From an uncultured Siphonobacter sp. (GTDB taxonomy: Bacteria; Bacteroidota; Bacteroidia; Cytophagales; Spirosomataceae): a stretch of 64,000 nt of DNA. Within the stretch, counting starts at the first letter, position 1, and each line of letters begins with the position of its first letter. Shown here piece by piece: positions 25,944-35,847 of this stretch. Made by a program: the position numbers and the translations under genes. Under the pieces are notes generated by a model. It was not told the origin of the DNA and ran no database searches. It saw only the letters and a program-made list of their open reading frames with translations. The stretch covers positions 474,943 through 538,942 of the forward strand of contig CAJYIW010000024.1 of assembly GCA_913775095.1 (NCBI GenBank). The letters run 5' to 3'.

Positions 25944-27863
25944 ATGAATTTAGCCTTATTCATTCCCTTATTACCCTTTCTTGGTTTCCTGATTAATGGG
26001 ATAGGCTTCCGCCGGATTCCTAAATCTCTGGTAGGACTAATCGGAACCGGAGCCGCTCTGGCTTCCTTTGCCATCGTCCTGAGTTTATTTTTTAATTTTT
26101 CGGGTGAAGCTAAGACCATCCCGCTTTACGACTGGTTCAGCGTTGGGAATCTGAACATCTCCTTTGCTTTCCAGATTGATCAGTTGTCCCTCCTGATGAT
26201 GCTGATCATTACCGGCATCGGTTCCCTGATTCACCTGTATAGCATAGGTTACATGCACCATGACGAAGGCTTCGGGAAGTTTTTTTCCTTCCTGAATCTC
26301 TTTCTCTTCTTCATGCTGCTGCTGGTGATGGGCTCCAATTACCTCATCATGTTTATTGGCTGGGAAGGCGTGGGCCTTTGTTCATATTTACTGATTGGCT
26401 TCTGGAATAAAAATCCTAATTACGGCTACGCAGCCCGCAAGGCTTTCGTCATGAACCGCATTGGTGACTTAGGCTTTCTAATTGGTATTTTTCTGATAAT
26501 CAATCAATTTGGAAGCCTTGAATTTTCCAGTGTTTTCCCGGCAGCCGCTCAGTTAAGCATCGGCGACCAGGGTATTTTCTGGATTACGCTCTGTTTATTT
26601 ATTGGAGCGATGGGTAAGTCCGCCCAGATTCCGCTCTACACCTGGTTACCCGACGCGATGGCCGGTCCAACGCCCGTTTCCGCTCTGATTCACGCGGCAA
26701 CGATGGTAACCGCGGGGATTTACATGATTGTTCGTTCCAATATCCTGTACACCCTTGCTCCCGATACGCTTCACATCATCGCCTGGGTTGCTCTGGCAAC
26801 AGCTCTGCTGGCCGCATCCATTGGTCTGTTTCAGAACGATATCAAGAAAGTACTGGCTTACTCAACGGTCTCCCAGCTGGGTTACATGTTCCTGGGTTTA
26901 GGCGTTGGAGCTTACAGTTCCGGTTTCTTCCACGTGATGACTCACGCTTTTTTCAAAGCCTTGTTATTCCTGGGAGCGGGTTCGGTGATTCATGCCATGA
27001 GTGACGAGCAGGACATTCGATTCATGGGTGGTCTTCGCAAAAAACTGCCCATTACTTTTGTAACCTTCCTTTTAGGCACCATTGCCATTTCCGGGATTCC
27101 TCCCTTTGCGGGCTTTTTCTCGAAAGATGAGATTCTGGCTCACGTTTTCGAACACAGCCCGCTCATGTGGGGACTGGCGGTGTTTGGCTCCATGATGACG
27201 GCGTTCTATATGTTCCGCCTGCTATTCCTGACTTTCTTTGGCGAGTTCAGAGGTACACACGAGCAGGAACACCATCTGCACGAATCTCCCCTCAGCATGA
27301 CCTTGCCTCTGATGGTATTAGCCCTGCTATCGGTCTTAGGGGGCTTTCTTAACGTCCCAGCCGTGCTGGGTGGTTCGGCCAAACTGGATGCCTACCTGGA
27401 GCCCATTTTCGAACTTTCCAAACGGGTAAATCCCGAAGCTTTTGCGGGAGTGCACCTGGATCATTCTACTGAATTCACGCTTATGGGCGTTTCGGTGGCG
27501 GGAGCCATCCTTTCCATCATCGTCGCGTTTGTGCTGTACGTTAGTCGCAATGCCGTTCCGGAACCCGACGAGGAGATTTCTGGTGTGAAGAAACTGATTT
27601 ACGATAAGTACTACATCGATGAACTCTACAATGCCCTTTTTGTGAAACCGACACAGGCTTTATCTGGCTTTTTCTACCGCATTACCGATCAGACTATTCT
27701 GAACAAAGGCGGCGTAGAAGGGCTGGGCAGGTTTGTGAAAGGGCTCTCCAACGAGTTTCGGCTGTTACAAACCGGCACAACCAGCTTTTACGTCTTCATC
27801 ATGGTGACGGGCATTGCGGCCATCCTCATTTACAGCCTTCGGTCTTTGATTTTCAACGCATAA
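25944..27863 (+). CDS. nuoL: NADH-quinone oxidoreductase subunit L
   Basis: Largest antiporter-like membrane subunit of complex I, 639 residues. It shows the conserved helix with the key glutamate in MFIGWEGVGLCSYLLIGFW (about 132-150), the lysine helix MGKSAQIPLYTWLPDAMAGPTPVSALIHAATMV (about 224-256) and the broken helix near HVMTHAFFKALLFLGAGSVIH (about 330-350). The long amphipathic C-terminal helix region is present (about 535-590). Length matches the family. Gap to nuoM is 13 bases. Confidence 0.95.
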   Translation: MNLALFIPLLPFLGFLINGIGFRRIPKSLVGLIGTGAALASFAIVLSLFFNFSGEAKTIPLYDWFSVGNLNISFAFQIDQLSLLMMLIITGIGSLIHLYSIGYMHHDEGFGKFFSFLNLFLFFMLLLVMGSNYLIMFIGWEGVGLCSYLLIGFWNKNPNYGYAARKAFVMNRIGDLGFLIGIFLIINQFGSLEFSSVFPAAAQLSIGDQGIFWITLCLFIGAMGKSAQIPLYTWLPDAMAGPTPVSALIHAATMVTAGIYMIVRSNILYTLAPDTLHIIAWVALATALLAASIGLFQNDIKKVLAYSTVSQLGYMFLGLGVGAYSSGFFHVMTHAFFKALLFLGAGSVIHAMSDEQDIRFMGGLRKKLPITFVTFLLGTIAISGIPPFAGFFSKDEILAHVFEHSPLMWGLAVFGSMMTAFYMFRLLFLTFFGEFRGTHEQEHHLHESPLSMTLPLMVLALLSVLGGFLNVPAVLGGSAKLDAYLEPIFELSKRVNPEAFAGVHLDHSTEFTLMGVSVAGAILSIIVAFVLYVSRNAVPEPDEEISGVKKLIYDKYYIDELYNALFVKPTQALSGFFYRITDQTILNKGGVEGLGRFVKGLSNEFRLLQTGTTSFYVFIMVTGIAAILIYSLRSLIFNA

Positions 27864-27876
27864 GTTCATAGAAGAT

Positions 27877-29322
27877 ATGCTTACCCTGATCCTTATTCTG
27901 ATTCCTCTGATGATTGCCTTCGTTCTGTTGGCATTACGGGGCGGAGCCGTCAAGCGAGTAGCTCTGATTGCTTCGCTGGTGGAGTTAGCTTTAGCCGTTT
28001 ACGTTCTTTCCATTTTCAAGGCTGATACCTCCAGCCAGTTTTCCCTGAGTTACGACTGGATCAAATCCGCGGGTGTGCAGTTTGCCATTGGCATTGATGG
28101 CATCAGTGTGCTGCTGGTATTGCTGAGTACGCTGCTGGTACCACTGATTATTCTTTCCACCTTCAATCACAGTTACCGCAACCCTTCGGCTTTTTATGCC
28201 CTCATTCTGATGATGCAATCGGCTCTGGTGGGTGTTTTCGTGGCGAAAGATGCGTTTCTGTTCTATTTCTTCTTTGAGGCGGCCCTGATTCCCATTTACT
28301 TCATTGCCGCTTCCTGGGGGGGTGAAAACCGGATTCCGGTTACGTTTAAGTTTTTTCTGTACACGATTTTCGGTTCCCTGTTCATGTTACTGGGGCTAGT
28401 GTATCTGTACCTGCAAACGCCCGGTTCGCACAGCTCTTTACTTTCAGATTTTTATGCACTAAACCTTTCTGCCGCTCAGCAAAGCGTACTATTCTGGGCC
28501 TTATTCATTGGTTTTGCCATCAAAATGCCCGTATTCCCCTTCCATACCTGGCAACCAGATACCTACGTAGAGTCCCCTACTCCAGCAACGATGTTACTGG
28601 CGGGTATCATGCTGAAAATGGGAACGTACGGGCTTATCAGAATCGTCTTACCCATCGTTCCTGAGGGGGTTCAGGAGTGGGGTCTGGTAGCCGTTATTTT
28701 GTCCGTGACTGGTATTGTATACGGCTCCATCATTGCCATTCAGCAACAGGACATGAAGCGACTAGTGGCTTACTCCTCATTCGCTCACGTCGGATTAATG
28801 GCGGCGGGGATTTTTTCTTTAACGCTCGACGGATTACAGGGCTCGCTCATCCAGATGCTGGCTCACGGCATTAACGTAGTAGGTCTGTTCTTTATCATTG
28901 AAGTGATTTTCAGCCGCACTCAAACCCGGGATTTAAGTCAGCTCGGGGGCATTACCCAGAACTCTCCGGTCCTCAGCGTATTCTTTATCATCATGGTACT
29001 GGGTAGCGTAGCTCTGCCGCTGACGAATGGCTTCATTGGTGAGTTTTTATTACTCAAGGGCGTATTTTCCTATAATACCTGGATTGGGATCATTGCCGGA
29101 ACCACCATTATTTTCGGAGCTGTTTATACCCTTCGCATGGTTCAGAAATCAATGTTCGGGGTACAGACTACCGCTACCGAGCAGTTCACGGATCTGAACC
29201 TGAATGAAATTCTGGTATTGGCTCCTCTGGCCGTGTTTGTCTTCTGGATTGGTCTCTTCCCGAATGCTTTTCTAAAGCTAACCGAACCCGCTGTAGCAGA
29301 ATTGCTGCGGACGATGAAATGA
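27877..29322 (+). CDS. nuoM: NADH-quinone oxidoreductase subunit M
   Basis: Antiporter-like membrane subunit of complex I, 481 residues with about 14 helices. Conserved parts are FYFFFEAALIPIYFI with the key glutamate (about 129-143), IKMPVFPFHTWQPDTYVESPTPATMLLAG (about 211-239) and the lysine/histidine segment around MKRLVAYSSFAHVGLMAAG (about 292-310). Encoded 13 bases after nuoL and 43 before nuoN, in one unit. Confidence 0.95.
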   Translation: MLTLILILIPLMIAFVLLALRGGAVKRVALIASLVELALAVYVLSIFKADTSSQFSLSYDWIKSAGVQFAIGIDGISVLLVLLSTLLVPLIILSTFNHSYRNPSAFYALILMMQSALVGVFVAKDAFLFYFFFEAALIPIYFIAASWGGENRIPVTFKFFLYTIFGSLFMLLGLVYLYLQTPGSHSSLLSDFYALNLSAAQQSVLFWALFIGFAIKMPVFPFHTWQPDTYVESPTPATMLLAGIMLKMGTYGLIRIVLPIVPEGVQEWGLVAVILSVTGIVYGSIIAIQQQDMKRLVAYSSFAHVGLMAAGIFSLTLDGLQGSLIQMLAHGINVVGLFFIIEVIFSRTQTRDLSQLGGITQNSPVLSVFFIIMVLGSVALPLTNGFIGEFLLLKGVFSYNTWIGIIAGTTIIFGAVYTLRMVQKSMFGVQTTATEQFTDLNLNEILVLAPLAVFVFWIGLFPNAFLKLTEPAVAELLRTMK

Positions 29323-29365
29323 GATCCATTCGTTCATTGATTATCCACTCCTACGAATTCAAGAA

Positions 29366-30766
29366 ATGCTCTCCATCATATCACTGTCTTTGTTTGGCAT
29401 CTTAAATCTGTTCCTGGGATTCCTTAAATCCCGGCGGATTCTGCTTCCAGCCACACTCGTTTTCTTACTGATAGCCCTGGCCCTTACCGCTCAGGAATGG
29501 AATCAGCAGGCTCTTTATTTTTCCGATATGCTGCGGGTCAATAACCTCTTCGTCAGCTTTTCGGCTATCATTCTCGTCACAGCTTTACTCGTCGTCGGGA
29601 TCTCCAGAAACTTTGGAGACGACGTAGAATATACCCACCCGGCCGAATATTATTCCATCATTCTGTTCTCCATTACCGGAGCTCTGATGATGATTGGCTT
29701 TGAGAACCTGATCATGCTCTTCGTGGGGGTAGAAATTCTTTCCGTAGCCATGTATGTGCTGACGGGGACGGATAAACGTAGTCTTCGTTCCAATGAAGCT
29801 GCCCTGAAGTATTTCCTCATGGGAGCCTTCGCCACGGGAATTCTGCTGTTTGGCGTAGCCATGATTTATGGTGCTACCGGATCCTTTAAACTGGGTGGTA
29901 TCGCCACGTACGTACAGACCGCAGCTCAGTACCGGGCCGTTTCGCCCTTACTGTACATAGGACTGCTGTTTCTGTTCATTGGTATGTTATTCAAGGTATC
30001 GGCCGCTCCTTTCCATTTCTGGACTCCCGACGTGTACGAAGGGGCTCCGACGATCTTTACAGCCTTCATGTCCACCATTGTTAAAACCGCTGGTTTTGCA
30101 GCCTTATACAAGCTGGCTTCAGTGGCTTTCGGCGGAGCGTACGGCTTCTGGGCTCAGACGCTGGCTGTTATTGCGGTGCTTACCTTACTAATTGGGAACA
30201 TCACCGCCGCCTATCAGCAAAGTTTTAAGCGAATGATGGCTTACTCCAGCATTTCGCACGCGGGTTATCTGCTATTGGCTGTGGTTGCCAAAGTTCCTGA
30301 TTCGCAGTCGGCCATTCTTTTTTATTCGCTGGCTTATTCACTGGCGACGGTCTCCGCTTTCGGCGTCCTGATTGTGGTTTCCGAGCGAAAGCCCTTTGAA
30401 GGCAGTCCTGATGAACGCTATGCGGCCTTCAATGGTCTAGCCAAAACCAATCCTTTACTGGCCTTTGTAATGACCGTATCCATGCTCTCACTGGCGGGTA
30501 TCCCTCTGACCGCAGGGTTCTGGGGAAAATTTTTCATCTTCTCGGCCGCCGTCGAAGGGAACCTTACTGCACTGTTAGTCATCGCTGTTTTAATGTCCTG
30601 TGTGGGTATTTATTACTATTTCCGAGTAATAATTGCGATGTATTTAAACCCTAGTGAGGGTGATGAAGTTATCGTAAGCAGTGGATTTAAGTTAACTTTG
30701 TTGCTCACTACGGTTCTGACGCTCCTATTTGGACTATTCCCAGACCTGGTGAATAGTTTCTTTTAG
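29366..30766 (+). CDS. nuoN: NADH-quinone oxidoreductase subunit N
   Basis: Antiporter-like membrane subunit of complex I, 466 residues. Family traits include the helix MLFVGVEILSVAMYVL with the key glutamate (about 117-132), FKVSAAPFHFWTPDVYEGAPT (about 209-229) and FKRMMAYSSISHAGYLLLA (about 286-304). Ends the nuoKLMN run; a GtrA gene follows after 21 bases on the same strand and may be co-transcribed. Confidence 0.95.
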   Translation: MLSIISLSLFGILNLFLGFLKSRRILLPATLVFLLIALALTAQEWNQQALYFSDMLRVNNLFVSFSAIILVTALLVVGISRNFGDDVEYTHPAEYYSIILFSITGALMMIGFENLIMLFVGVEILSVAMYVLTGTDKRSLRSNEAALKYFLMGAFATGILLFGVAMIYGATGSFKLGGIATYVQTAAQYRAVSPLLYIGLLFLFIGMLFKVSAAPFHFWTPDVYEGAPTIFTAFMSTIVKTAGFAALYKLASVAFGGAYGFWAQTLAVIAVLTLLIGNITAAYQQSFKRMMAYSSISHAGYLLLAVVAKVPDSQSAILFYSLAYSLATVSAFGVLIVVSERKPFEGSPDERYAAFNGLAKTNPLLAFVMTVSMLSLAGIPLTAGFWGKFFIFSAAVEGNLTALLVIAVLMSCVGIYYYFRVIIAMYLNPSEGDEVIVSSGFKLTLLLTTVLTLLFGLFPDLVNSFF

Positions 30767-30787
30767 TTTTAACGTCAATTTTCAATC

Positions 30788-31330
30788 TTGAAACCGACCC
30801 TCGATCAGCCTTTGCAGAAGCAAAAGTCTAAGTTACTTAACATCCGTGATTTAGTCGCTTATTTTCTCGTCGCAGGAACCGGAGCCGCTGTTCAGATTAT
30901 TGCCGGAGGATATTTCCGGGAATTCATGAGCTACAATGCTTCTGTTGCCTGCGGTTATGTTGTCTCTTTCATTGTTGGATTCATTTTAACCAAGCTCTTT
31001 GCTTTTGATGCCAAGAAGTCGGGCCAGACCCGCCGGGAGATGGTTAAGTTTGGCATGGTGGCCGTGATTTCCTTTTTTATTACCGTAGCCGGTTCCAGTA
31101 TAGGTTTCCATCTCATCGATGCTTCACATCCCGGAGACCTGTACTATCGTCTTCCGCTGGCGTTCCTTTCTGAAAAGTCCCGTAATATTAACGTTAAAGA
31201 ATTTGGTGGACTGCTGGTGGGTATGGGTCTGAGCTTTACCACCAACTACATCCTGCATAAAACCTTTACCTTTAAATCTACTGGTTTCTACGACCGGATT
31301 AAGGATTACCTGAAGGGTATTCCGGAATAA
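30788..31330 (+). CDS. GtrA family membrane protein
   Basis: Integral membrane protein of 180 residues with four predicted helices. It fits GtrA/DPMS-type proteins, which help flip or handle polyprenyl-linked sugars or form part of cell-surface glycan systems. Visible segments are YFLVAGTGAAVQIIAG (helix 1), CGYVVSFIVGFILTKLFAF (helix 2), FGMVAVISFFITVAG (helix 3) and LLVGMGLSFTTNYILHKTFTF (helix 4). The start codon appears to be TTG (30788); no ATG precedes the first helix closely. It follows nuoN by 21 bases. Confidence 0.8.
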   Translation: MKPTLDQPLQKQKSKLLNIRDLVAYFLVAGTGAAVQIIAGGYFREFMSYNASVACGYVVSFIVGFILTKLFAFDAKKSGQTRREMVKFGMVAVISFFITVAGSSIGFHLIDASHPGDLYYRLPLAFLSEKSRNINVKEFGGLLVGMGLSFTTNYILHKTFTFKSTGFYDRIKDYLKGIPE

Positions 31331-31490
31331 GTGGGTTCTTTCTTCAAGAGTTCTTAAGAATTTTGAAAGTATTTATAAGATTTTAAGCTTTTATGAGGGT
31401 TTTTATATAACTATTCGTATTATATATTGACTCTATAGAAGATTATTAGCCTTTAGTGTTAAAATACTTAAGAAAACCTTAAAAGCCTGC

Positions 31491-31521
31491 TTGCATAATT
31501 CAGAATTCAGGCTCAACTTTG
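31491..31521 (+). promoter_or_regulatory. Promoter of the small lipoprotein gene
   Basis: TTG (31491-31493), 20-base spacer, CAACTTTG (31514-31521), one mismatch to TAnnTTTG. The 150 bases before it are AT-rich and hold no gene. Confidence 0.45.
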
Positions 31522-31552
31522 TCCCGGCAATAAACCCTAAAATCATCACAAA

Positions 31553-31729
31553 ATGAAAAAATTGTTCGCCCTGTTCCTTCTTGGCACAATGGTTTCTCTG
31601 GCAGCTTGCCAAGAGAAAAAAGCTGAATCTACTGAGACTGCTGATTCTTCTGCTGTAGTTGTTGATACGACTGCTGCTGTTGATACTGCTCTTGCTGTTG
31701 ATACTGCTGCTGCTGACACTGCAAAATAA
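31553..31729 (+). CDS. Small lipoprotein, 58 residues
   Basis: An SpII lipoprotein of 58 residues. MKKLFALFLLGTMVSLAAC is a clean lipoprotein signal with the modified cysteine at residue 19. The mature 40 residues are Ala/Thr/Asp/Val-rich, built of repeated VDTA and AAVDT units, with charged residues only near the start, so it is probably an extended membrane-anchored tail. Such small acidic lipoproteins with no domain are common in Cytophagales. A promoter lies about 30 bases before it, and a perfect 12-bp terminator follows at 31753-31789, so it forms a complete transcription unit. Function unknown. Confidence 0.8.
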   Translation: MKKLFALFLLGTMVSLAACQEKKAESTETADSSAVVVDTTAAVDTALAVDTAAADTAK

Positions 31730-31752
31730 TTTTTGTAGCTTAGGAACACAGC

Positions 31753-31789
31753 CAAAGCCTTGCCCCGTGGCAAGGCTTTGTCGTTTTTT
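31753..31789 (+). terminator. Terminator after the small lipoprotein gene
   Basis: CAAAGCCTTGCC (31753-31764) pairs perfectly with GGCAAGGCTTTG (31769-31780), loop CCGT, then six T (31784-31789). It lies only five bases before the start codon of the SprT-like gene, which therefore needs its own promoter or read-through. Confidence 0.92.
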
Positions 31790-31794
31790 GCAGG

Positions 31795-32403
31795 ATGGAA
31801 TCTCTCTTACGCCAGCACCTTCCCCCTCTTGCGGTATCCTACTGCCTTGAACTCTGGCAGGATCATCCTTTTCATTTCCATATTTCCCGGCCCCGTCGTT
31901 CCAAGTTTGGTGATTATGCCTACTGCTCTCAAAAAGGGCATCGGATCTCCATCAACGGTAACATGAACGTCTATGCCTTTCTCATTACCTATCTTCACGA
32001 AGTAGCCCATCAGCGAGTCTGCCTTCAGTGGGGAACCCGGGTTGCTCCGCACGGCCGTTCCTGGAAAAAGACATTCAGGGAACTGCTAAAGCCGGTTTTG
32101 ACTGAATCTATTTTCCCAGTTGACATTTTAGAACCTTTGCTCGATTACGCTCGTGACCCGAAAGCGGCAACGGCCTCGCATGCTCCGCTTTACCAGTCAC
32201 TACGCCGCTACGATCCGCATCCGGAAGGAACTTTACGGCTTTCAGAAGTCCCGGAAAATCAGGTTTTCATGCTGGGGAACCGAACCTTCCTCAAGCATCA
32301 GCGACGCCGTACCCGCTTTTTATGCACGGATCAGCAAAACGGTCGCCAGTACACCGTTCCCGGAGAAGCCATGGTTCAGCTTTCTCATGTACGTTCCGAA
32401 TAA
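31795..32403 (+). CDS. SprT-like zinc metalloprotease domain protein
   Basis: Cytosolic protein of 202 residues with the zincin motif HEVAH (about 68-72) in AFLITYLHEVAHQ, preceded by RRSKFGDYAYCSQKGHRISIN, the usual SprT/Spartan N-terminal strand pair. The C-terminal part contains LSEVPENQVFMLGNRTF and a basic zinc-ribbon-like stretch without four clear cysteines. Despite the name this is not the SprT of gliding motility. It stands two bases before porU on the same strand, and the stop and start codons are separated only by one base, so the two are likely coupled. Confidence 0.82.
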   Translation: MESLLRQHLPPLAVSYCLELWQDHPFHFHISRPRRSKFGDYAYCSQKGHRISINGNMNVYAFLITYLHEVAHQRVCLQWGTRVAPHGRSWKKTFRELLKPVLTESIFPVDILEPLLDYARDPKAATASHAPLYQSLRRYDPHPEGTLRLSEVPENQVFMLGNRTFLKHQRRRTRFLCTDQQNGRQYTVPGEAMVQLSHVRSE

Positions 32404-32404
32404 A

Positions 32405-35400
32405 ATGAGCGTTATGCGTAAGTCCTGTTTCCCTGCCCTGATGATTCGAATCGCTACTGCTATCTGTTTTCTGCTTGCCTTTTATTCAGTTGCTCAGGCC
32501 CAATCGGTACTGTCCAGGGGAACCTGGCTTAAAATTGGCGTAGTAAAAGACGGAGTTTATAAAATTGACGGAAACATACTTCGCAAAGCGGGCTGGAATC
32601 CAGAACAGATTAACCCCCGGTTTTTACGCTTATACGGCAACGGCGGAGCTCCCCTGCCTCAACCGAATCGGGCCTTTCGTCCCGATGATTTACAGGAAAC
32701 TGCGATGGTGGTAAGCGGTGAAAGTGATGGTACATTTGATAGCTCTGATGCCCTGTACTTTTTTGGCAAAAGCCCCCACGAAATCAAACTGGACACCCTG
32801 AAGGGCCGGTTTTCTCATCAGCTTAACCCCTATTCTGATACTACTTTTTACTTTCTTACGCTCGATACTACCCCCGGAAAGCGTCTGCAAAACGCTCCTG
32901 CTTCGACTACGGGGGCTTTACTGACGGATTACGATGACTATATTTTTCACGAAAGTGAAGAAATTAACCGCGTAAAATCAGGGCGAACCTGGTACGGGGA
33001 AACGTTTTACGTGTACACCGACCGAACCATTCCTTTCACCATTCCGGGAGCAGTACCGAACCAGCCCGTCTGGATTACTGCGGCCAGCATGGGGTATTCT
33101 TCTGTACCAACGACGTTTACCTTCGCCTGGAATGGACAAACCATTGGTTCGCAAACCATTAAAGCCACGACCTACGAACGTTACGATTACAAGGGTGTGG
33201 ATGCCGTCAACACTTTCCAGACTTCCTTGCAAACTATCCCTGCGGACGGAAAGCTGCCCCTTCTTGTGACGTACAATCGGAACGGAGACCATGCGGCCCA
33301 GGGTGCCCTGAATTACCTGGGAATTCAGTTGAAACGAGCCTTGAGCTGGTCAGGCGAAGGATTTCAGTTTCGTTCGCTCAGCAGTCAGAAGCAGTCGGCG
33401 GTGCAGATGGCCATGCGTAATGCTCCGGCAGATTTGCAGGTGTGGGATTTAAGTACCCAAACCATTCTGCCCGTAAACGACGGCGTTCTCAGTTATTCTC
33501 CAGCGGGTACCATTCATGAATTGACCGCCTTTACCCCTTCCCAGAATCTTTCTCCGGCTTCCATTCAATCCATTAGAAATCAGAATTTACACGGGCAGGC
33601 TACGCCCCAGTTGCTCATCATTACGGCTCCCTCCCTGCGAACCGAAGCCGAGCGACTGGCCAAATTTCGTCGGGAAAACGATCGGTTAAGCGTTCTGGTA
33701 GCCTCAACTGACGAAGTTTTCAATGAATTTTCTTCGGGAAAACTGGATCCCACTGCCCTGCGGGATTTTGTCAGATACCTTTATCGGCAAACGCCCGGCA
33801 CCTTAAAGTATCTTCTGCTTTTGGGAGATGCCAGCTTTGACTATAAAAACATCCTGAAAGAAAATCAGGGTAAAGCTTTGGTTCCCGTGTACGAGAGTCG
33901 GGAGTCATTGCACCCTATCTATAGCTATTCTTCTGACGATTACTTCGGTTTTCTGGAAGATTCAGAGGGCGAATGGACCGAAGATTACGCCGGAGATCAG
34001 ACGGTGGACATTGGCATTGGCCGATTACCAGTCAAAAGTCTTTCGGAAGCACGGCAGGTCGTGGATAAGCTCATTTCTTACGAAGATCCTGCTAACCGCG
34101 GAACCTGGCAAAGCAAATGCACCTTTGTGGCCGATGATGGCGACTATAACGTCCATGCGGAAGATGCCGAACGACTGGTGCAACTCCTGGAACAAACGCC
34201 CTATCAGTCCGAAAAAATATACCTGGATGCCTTCCCGCAAAAGGGCACGGGTCTGGAACAAAAAAGTCCTCAAACCAATCAGGCTCTTACGTCCGCCATC
34301 AGCGAAGGCCGATTACTGGTCGCCTTTGCCGGGCACGGCGGGGTTTCGGGCTGGACTCAGGAGCAGATTTTAATGCTACGGGATATTCTGGGCTGGCGAA
34401 ACCGGAATCATCTGCCCCTGTTTCTGACCGCCACCTGTGAATTTGGCCGATACGATGACCCGGGAACCGTGTCGGGGGCTGAACTGGCCCTGCTGAATGC
34501 CCAGGGCGGAGCCATTGGACTCGTTACGACCACCCGACCCGTCTTCGCCAGCTCCAATTCGCTGGTCAGCGAAGCTTTCATGAAAGCCGCCTTTCGTCCC
34601 GTCAGCGGGCAAATGCCCCGCTTGGGTGACATCATTCGTCAAACGAAAAACAATAGTCTGGCGGGACGAATCAACCGTAATTTCGCCCTTCTGGGTGACC
34701 CATCCATGCGGCTGGCGTATCCTTCTGATTCCCTGAGTATTCACACACCAGATACCTTACAGGGTGGTGCCCAGATAAATGTTACGGGTACGGCTCCTTT
34801 CGACGGTGACGGCTGGCTGGAAATTTTCGATCAGGAGAAGACCTATCAAACCCTGGGAGATGAGAACCCGCCGTATCGTTACAAGGATCGTAAAAGCCTG
34901 CTTTATAAGGGCAAAATTACCCTTCGCCAAAACAAATTCAGCAGCACTTTAGTATTACCAACATCGCTGGAAGCGGGTAAAGGGCGGGCTCTGGTTCGTG
35001 TCTATGCCCAGTCCATGACCGAAAACCGTAGTGCCCTTGCTACTGCCACCCCCATCGTCAGCGGCGTTAGTTCAACTCCGGTCGTGGATCGTGAGTCACC
35101 GCAACTGAGCTTATTCATGAATACTACAGATTTTAAAAACGGCGGGGAGACGGATCCGAATCCGACCCTGCTAGCCATGCTTAGCGATAATACGGGCATT
35201 TCCTATACTGAACTCAACCCCATCTCAGCCGTTTTGAATGATACCCTGACCCTTTCTCTCAACAACCATTACACGCCTGAAAATCAAAGATCGGGCCGGG
35301 TAAGCTATTCGTTCAGCCACTTACCCGTGGGTTTACACCGACTGGGAGTACAGGCGTACGATGTTTTAGGGAATCGGGTAAATCAAAGTATAGAATTTTA

Positions 35401-35716
35401 CGTAGTTCCGGGTACGAAGACGTATCTTCGCAACGTTACGGCTATGCCTAATCCCTTTACTCAGCAGGCACGTTTTACCTTCGAACATGATTTTCAGGAC
35501 GATGATACCGAAATTACATTTTATCTGTACGACCTTTCCGGTCGAATTCTTCATCAGCAAACCCTGCAAAGCTACGTTACCCCCTCGCCTTTCGAAGATT
35601 TAATGCTGGAAAGACCCGAATTGAATACGGGTTTGTACATTTATCGTATTTTTGTACGCTCCCTTTCTACGGGTCGAACATTGGCTGGAAGCGGAAAGAT
35701 TTCCTACATCAAATGA
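32405..35716 (+). CDS. porU: Type IX secretion sortase PorU
   Basis: Cell-surface cysteine protease of the gingipain (C25) family that removes the C-terminal sorting domain of type IX secretion cargo and attaches it to the surface lipid. The 1103-residue product has a signal peptide (about 1-31), an N-terminal beta region, then the C25 domain with LLLLGDASFDYKN, the catalytic histidine H644 in AGHGGVSGW and cysteine C678 in TATCEFGRYD. The end VTAMPNPFTQQARFTFEH... with YLYDLSGRILHQ and GLYIYRI is itself a sorting-domain-like fold, as known for PorU. The chosen start (32405) gives a signal peptide; the open frame further upstream overlaps the SprT-like gene. Confidence 0.93.
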   Translation: MSVMRKSCFPALMIRIATAICFLLAFYSVAQAQSVLSRGTWLKIGVVKDGVYKIDGNILRKAGWNPEQINPRFLRLYGNGGAPLPQPNRAFRPDDLQETAMVVSGESDGTFDSSDALYFFGKSPHEIKLDTLKGRFSHQLNPYSDTTFYFLTLDTTPGKRLQNAPASTTGALLTDYDDYIFHESEEINRVKSGRTWYGETFYVYTDRTIPFTIPGAVPNQPVWITAASMGYSSVPTTFTFAWNGQTIGSQTIKATTYERYDYKGVDAVNTFQTSLQTIPADGKLPLLVTYNRNGDHAAQGALNYLGIQLKRALSWSGEGFQFRSLSSQKQSAVQMAMRNAPADLQVWDLSTQTILPVNDGVLSYSPAGTIHELTAFTPSQNLSPASIQSIRNQNLHGQATPQLLIITAPSLRTEAERLAKFRRENDRLSVLVASTDEVFNEFSSGKLDPTALRDFVRYLYRQTPGTLKYLLLLGDASFDYKNILKENQGKALVPVYESRESLHPIYSYSSDDYFGFLEDSEGEWTEDYAGDQTVDIGIGRLPVKSLSEARQVVDKLISYEDPANRGTWQSKCTFVADDGDYNVHAEDAERLVQLLEQTPYQSEKIYLDAFPQKGTGLEQKSPQTNQALTSAISEGRLLVAFAGHGGVSGWTQEQILMLRDILGWRNRNHLPLFLTATCEFGRYDDPGTVSGAELALLNAQGGAIGLVTTTRPVFASSNSLVSEAFMKAAFRPVSGQMPRLGDIIRQTKNNSLAGRINRNFALLGDPSMRLAYPSDSLSIHTPDTLQGGAQINVTGTAPFDGDGWLEIFDQEKTYQTLGDENPPYRYKDRKSLLYKGKITLRQNKFSSTLVLPTSLEAGKGRALVRVYAQSMTENRSALATATPIVSGVSSTPVVDRESPQLSLFMNTTDFKNGGETDPNPTLLAMLSDNTGISYTELNPISAVLNDTLTLSLNNHYTPENQRSGRVSYSFSHLPVGLHRLGVQAYDVLGNRVNQSIEFYVVPGTKTYLRNVTAMPNPFTQQARFTFEHDFQDDDTEITFYLYDLSGRILHQQTLQSYVTPSPFEDLMLERPELNTGLYIYRIFVRSLSTGRTLAGSGKISYIK

Positions 35717-35847
35717 CTTTTGTTAGTTTTGCGATCAAATACATCCCACGAATGCGTAGTTATCATCGCCTAAAAGAAAGTAATTCCCCTTTTACTTTTT
35801 CCCCGGAAAACTCAGGCCCGGAACATCAACGTTTAACCCAATCTCGG

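Noticed and set aside
31795..32403. SprT as the type IX/gliding protein, suggested by porU next to it
   Set aside because: The HEVAH zincin motif shows it is the Spartan-like SprT; the gliding SprT is an unrelated barrel protein.
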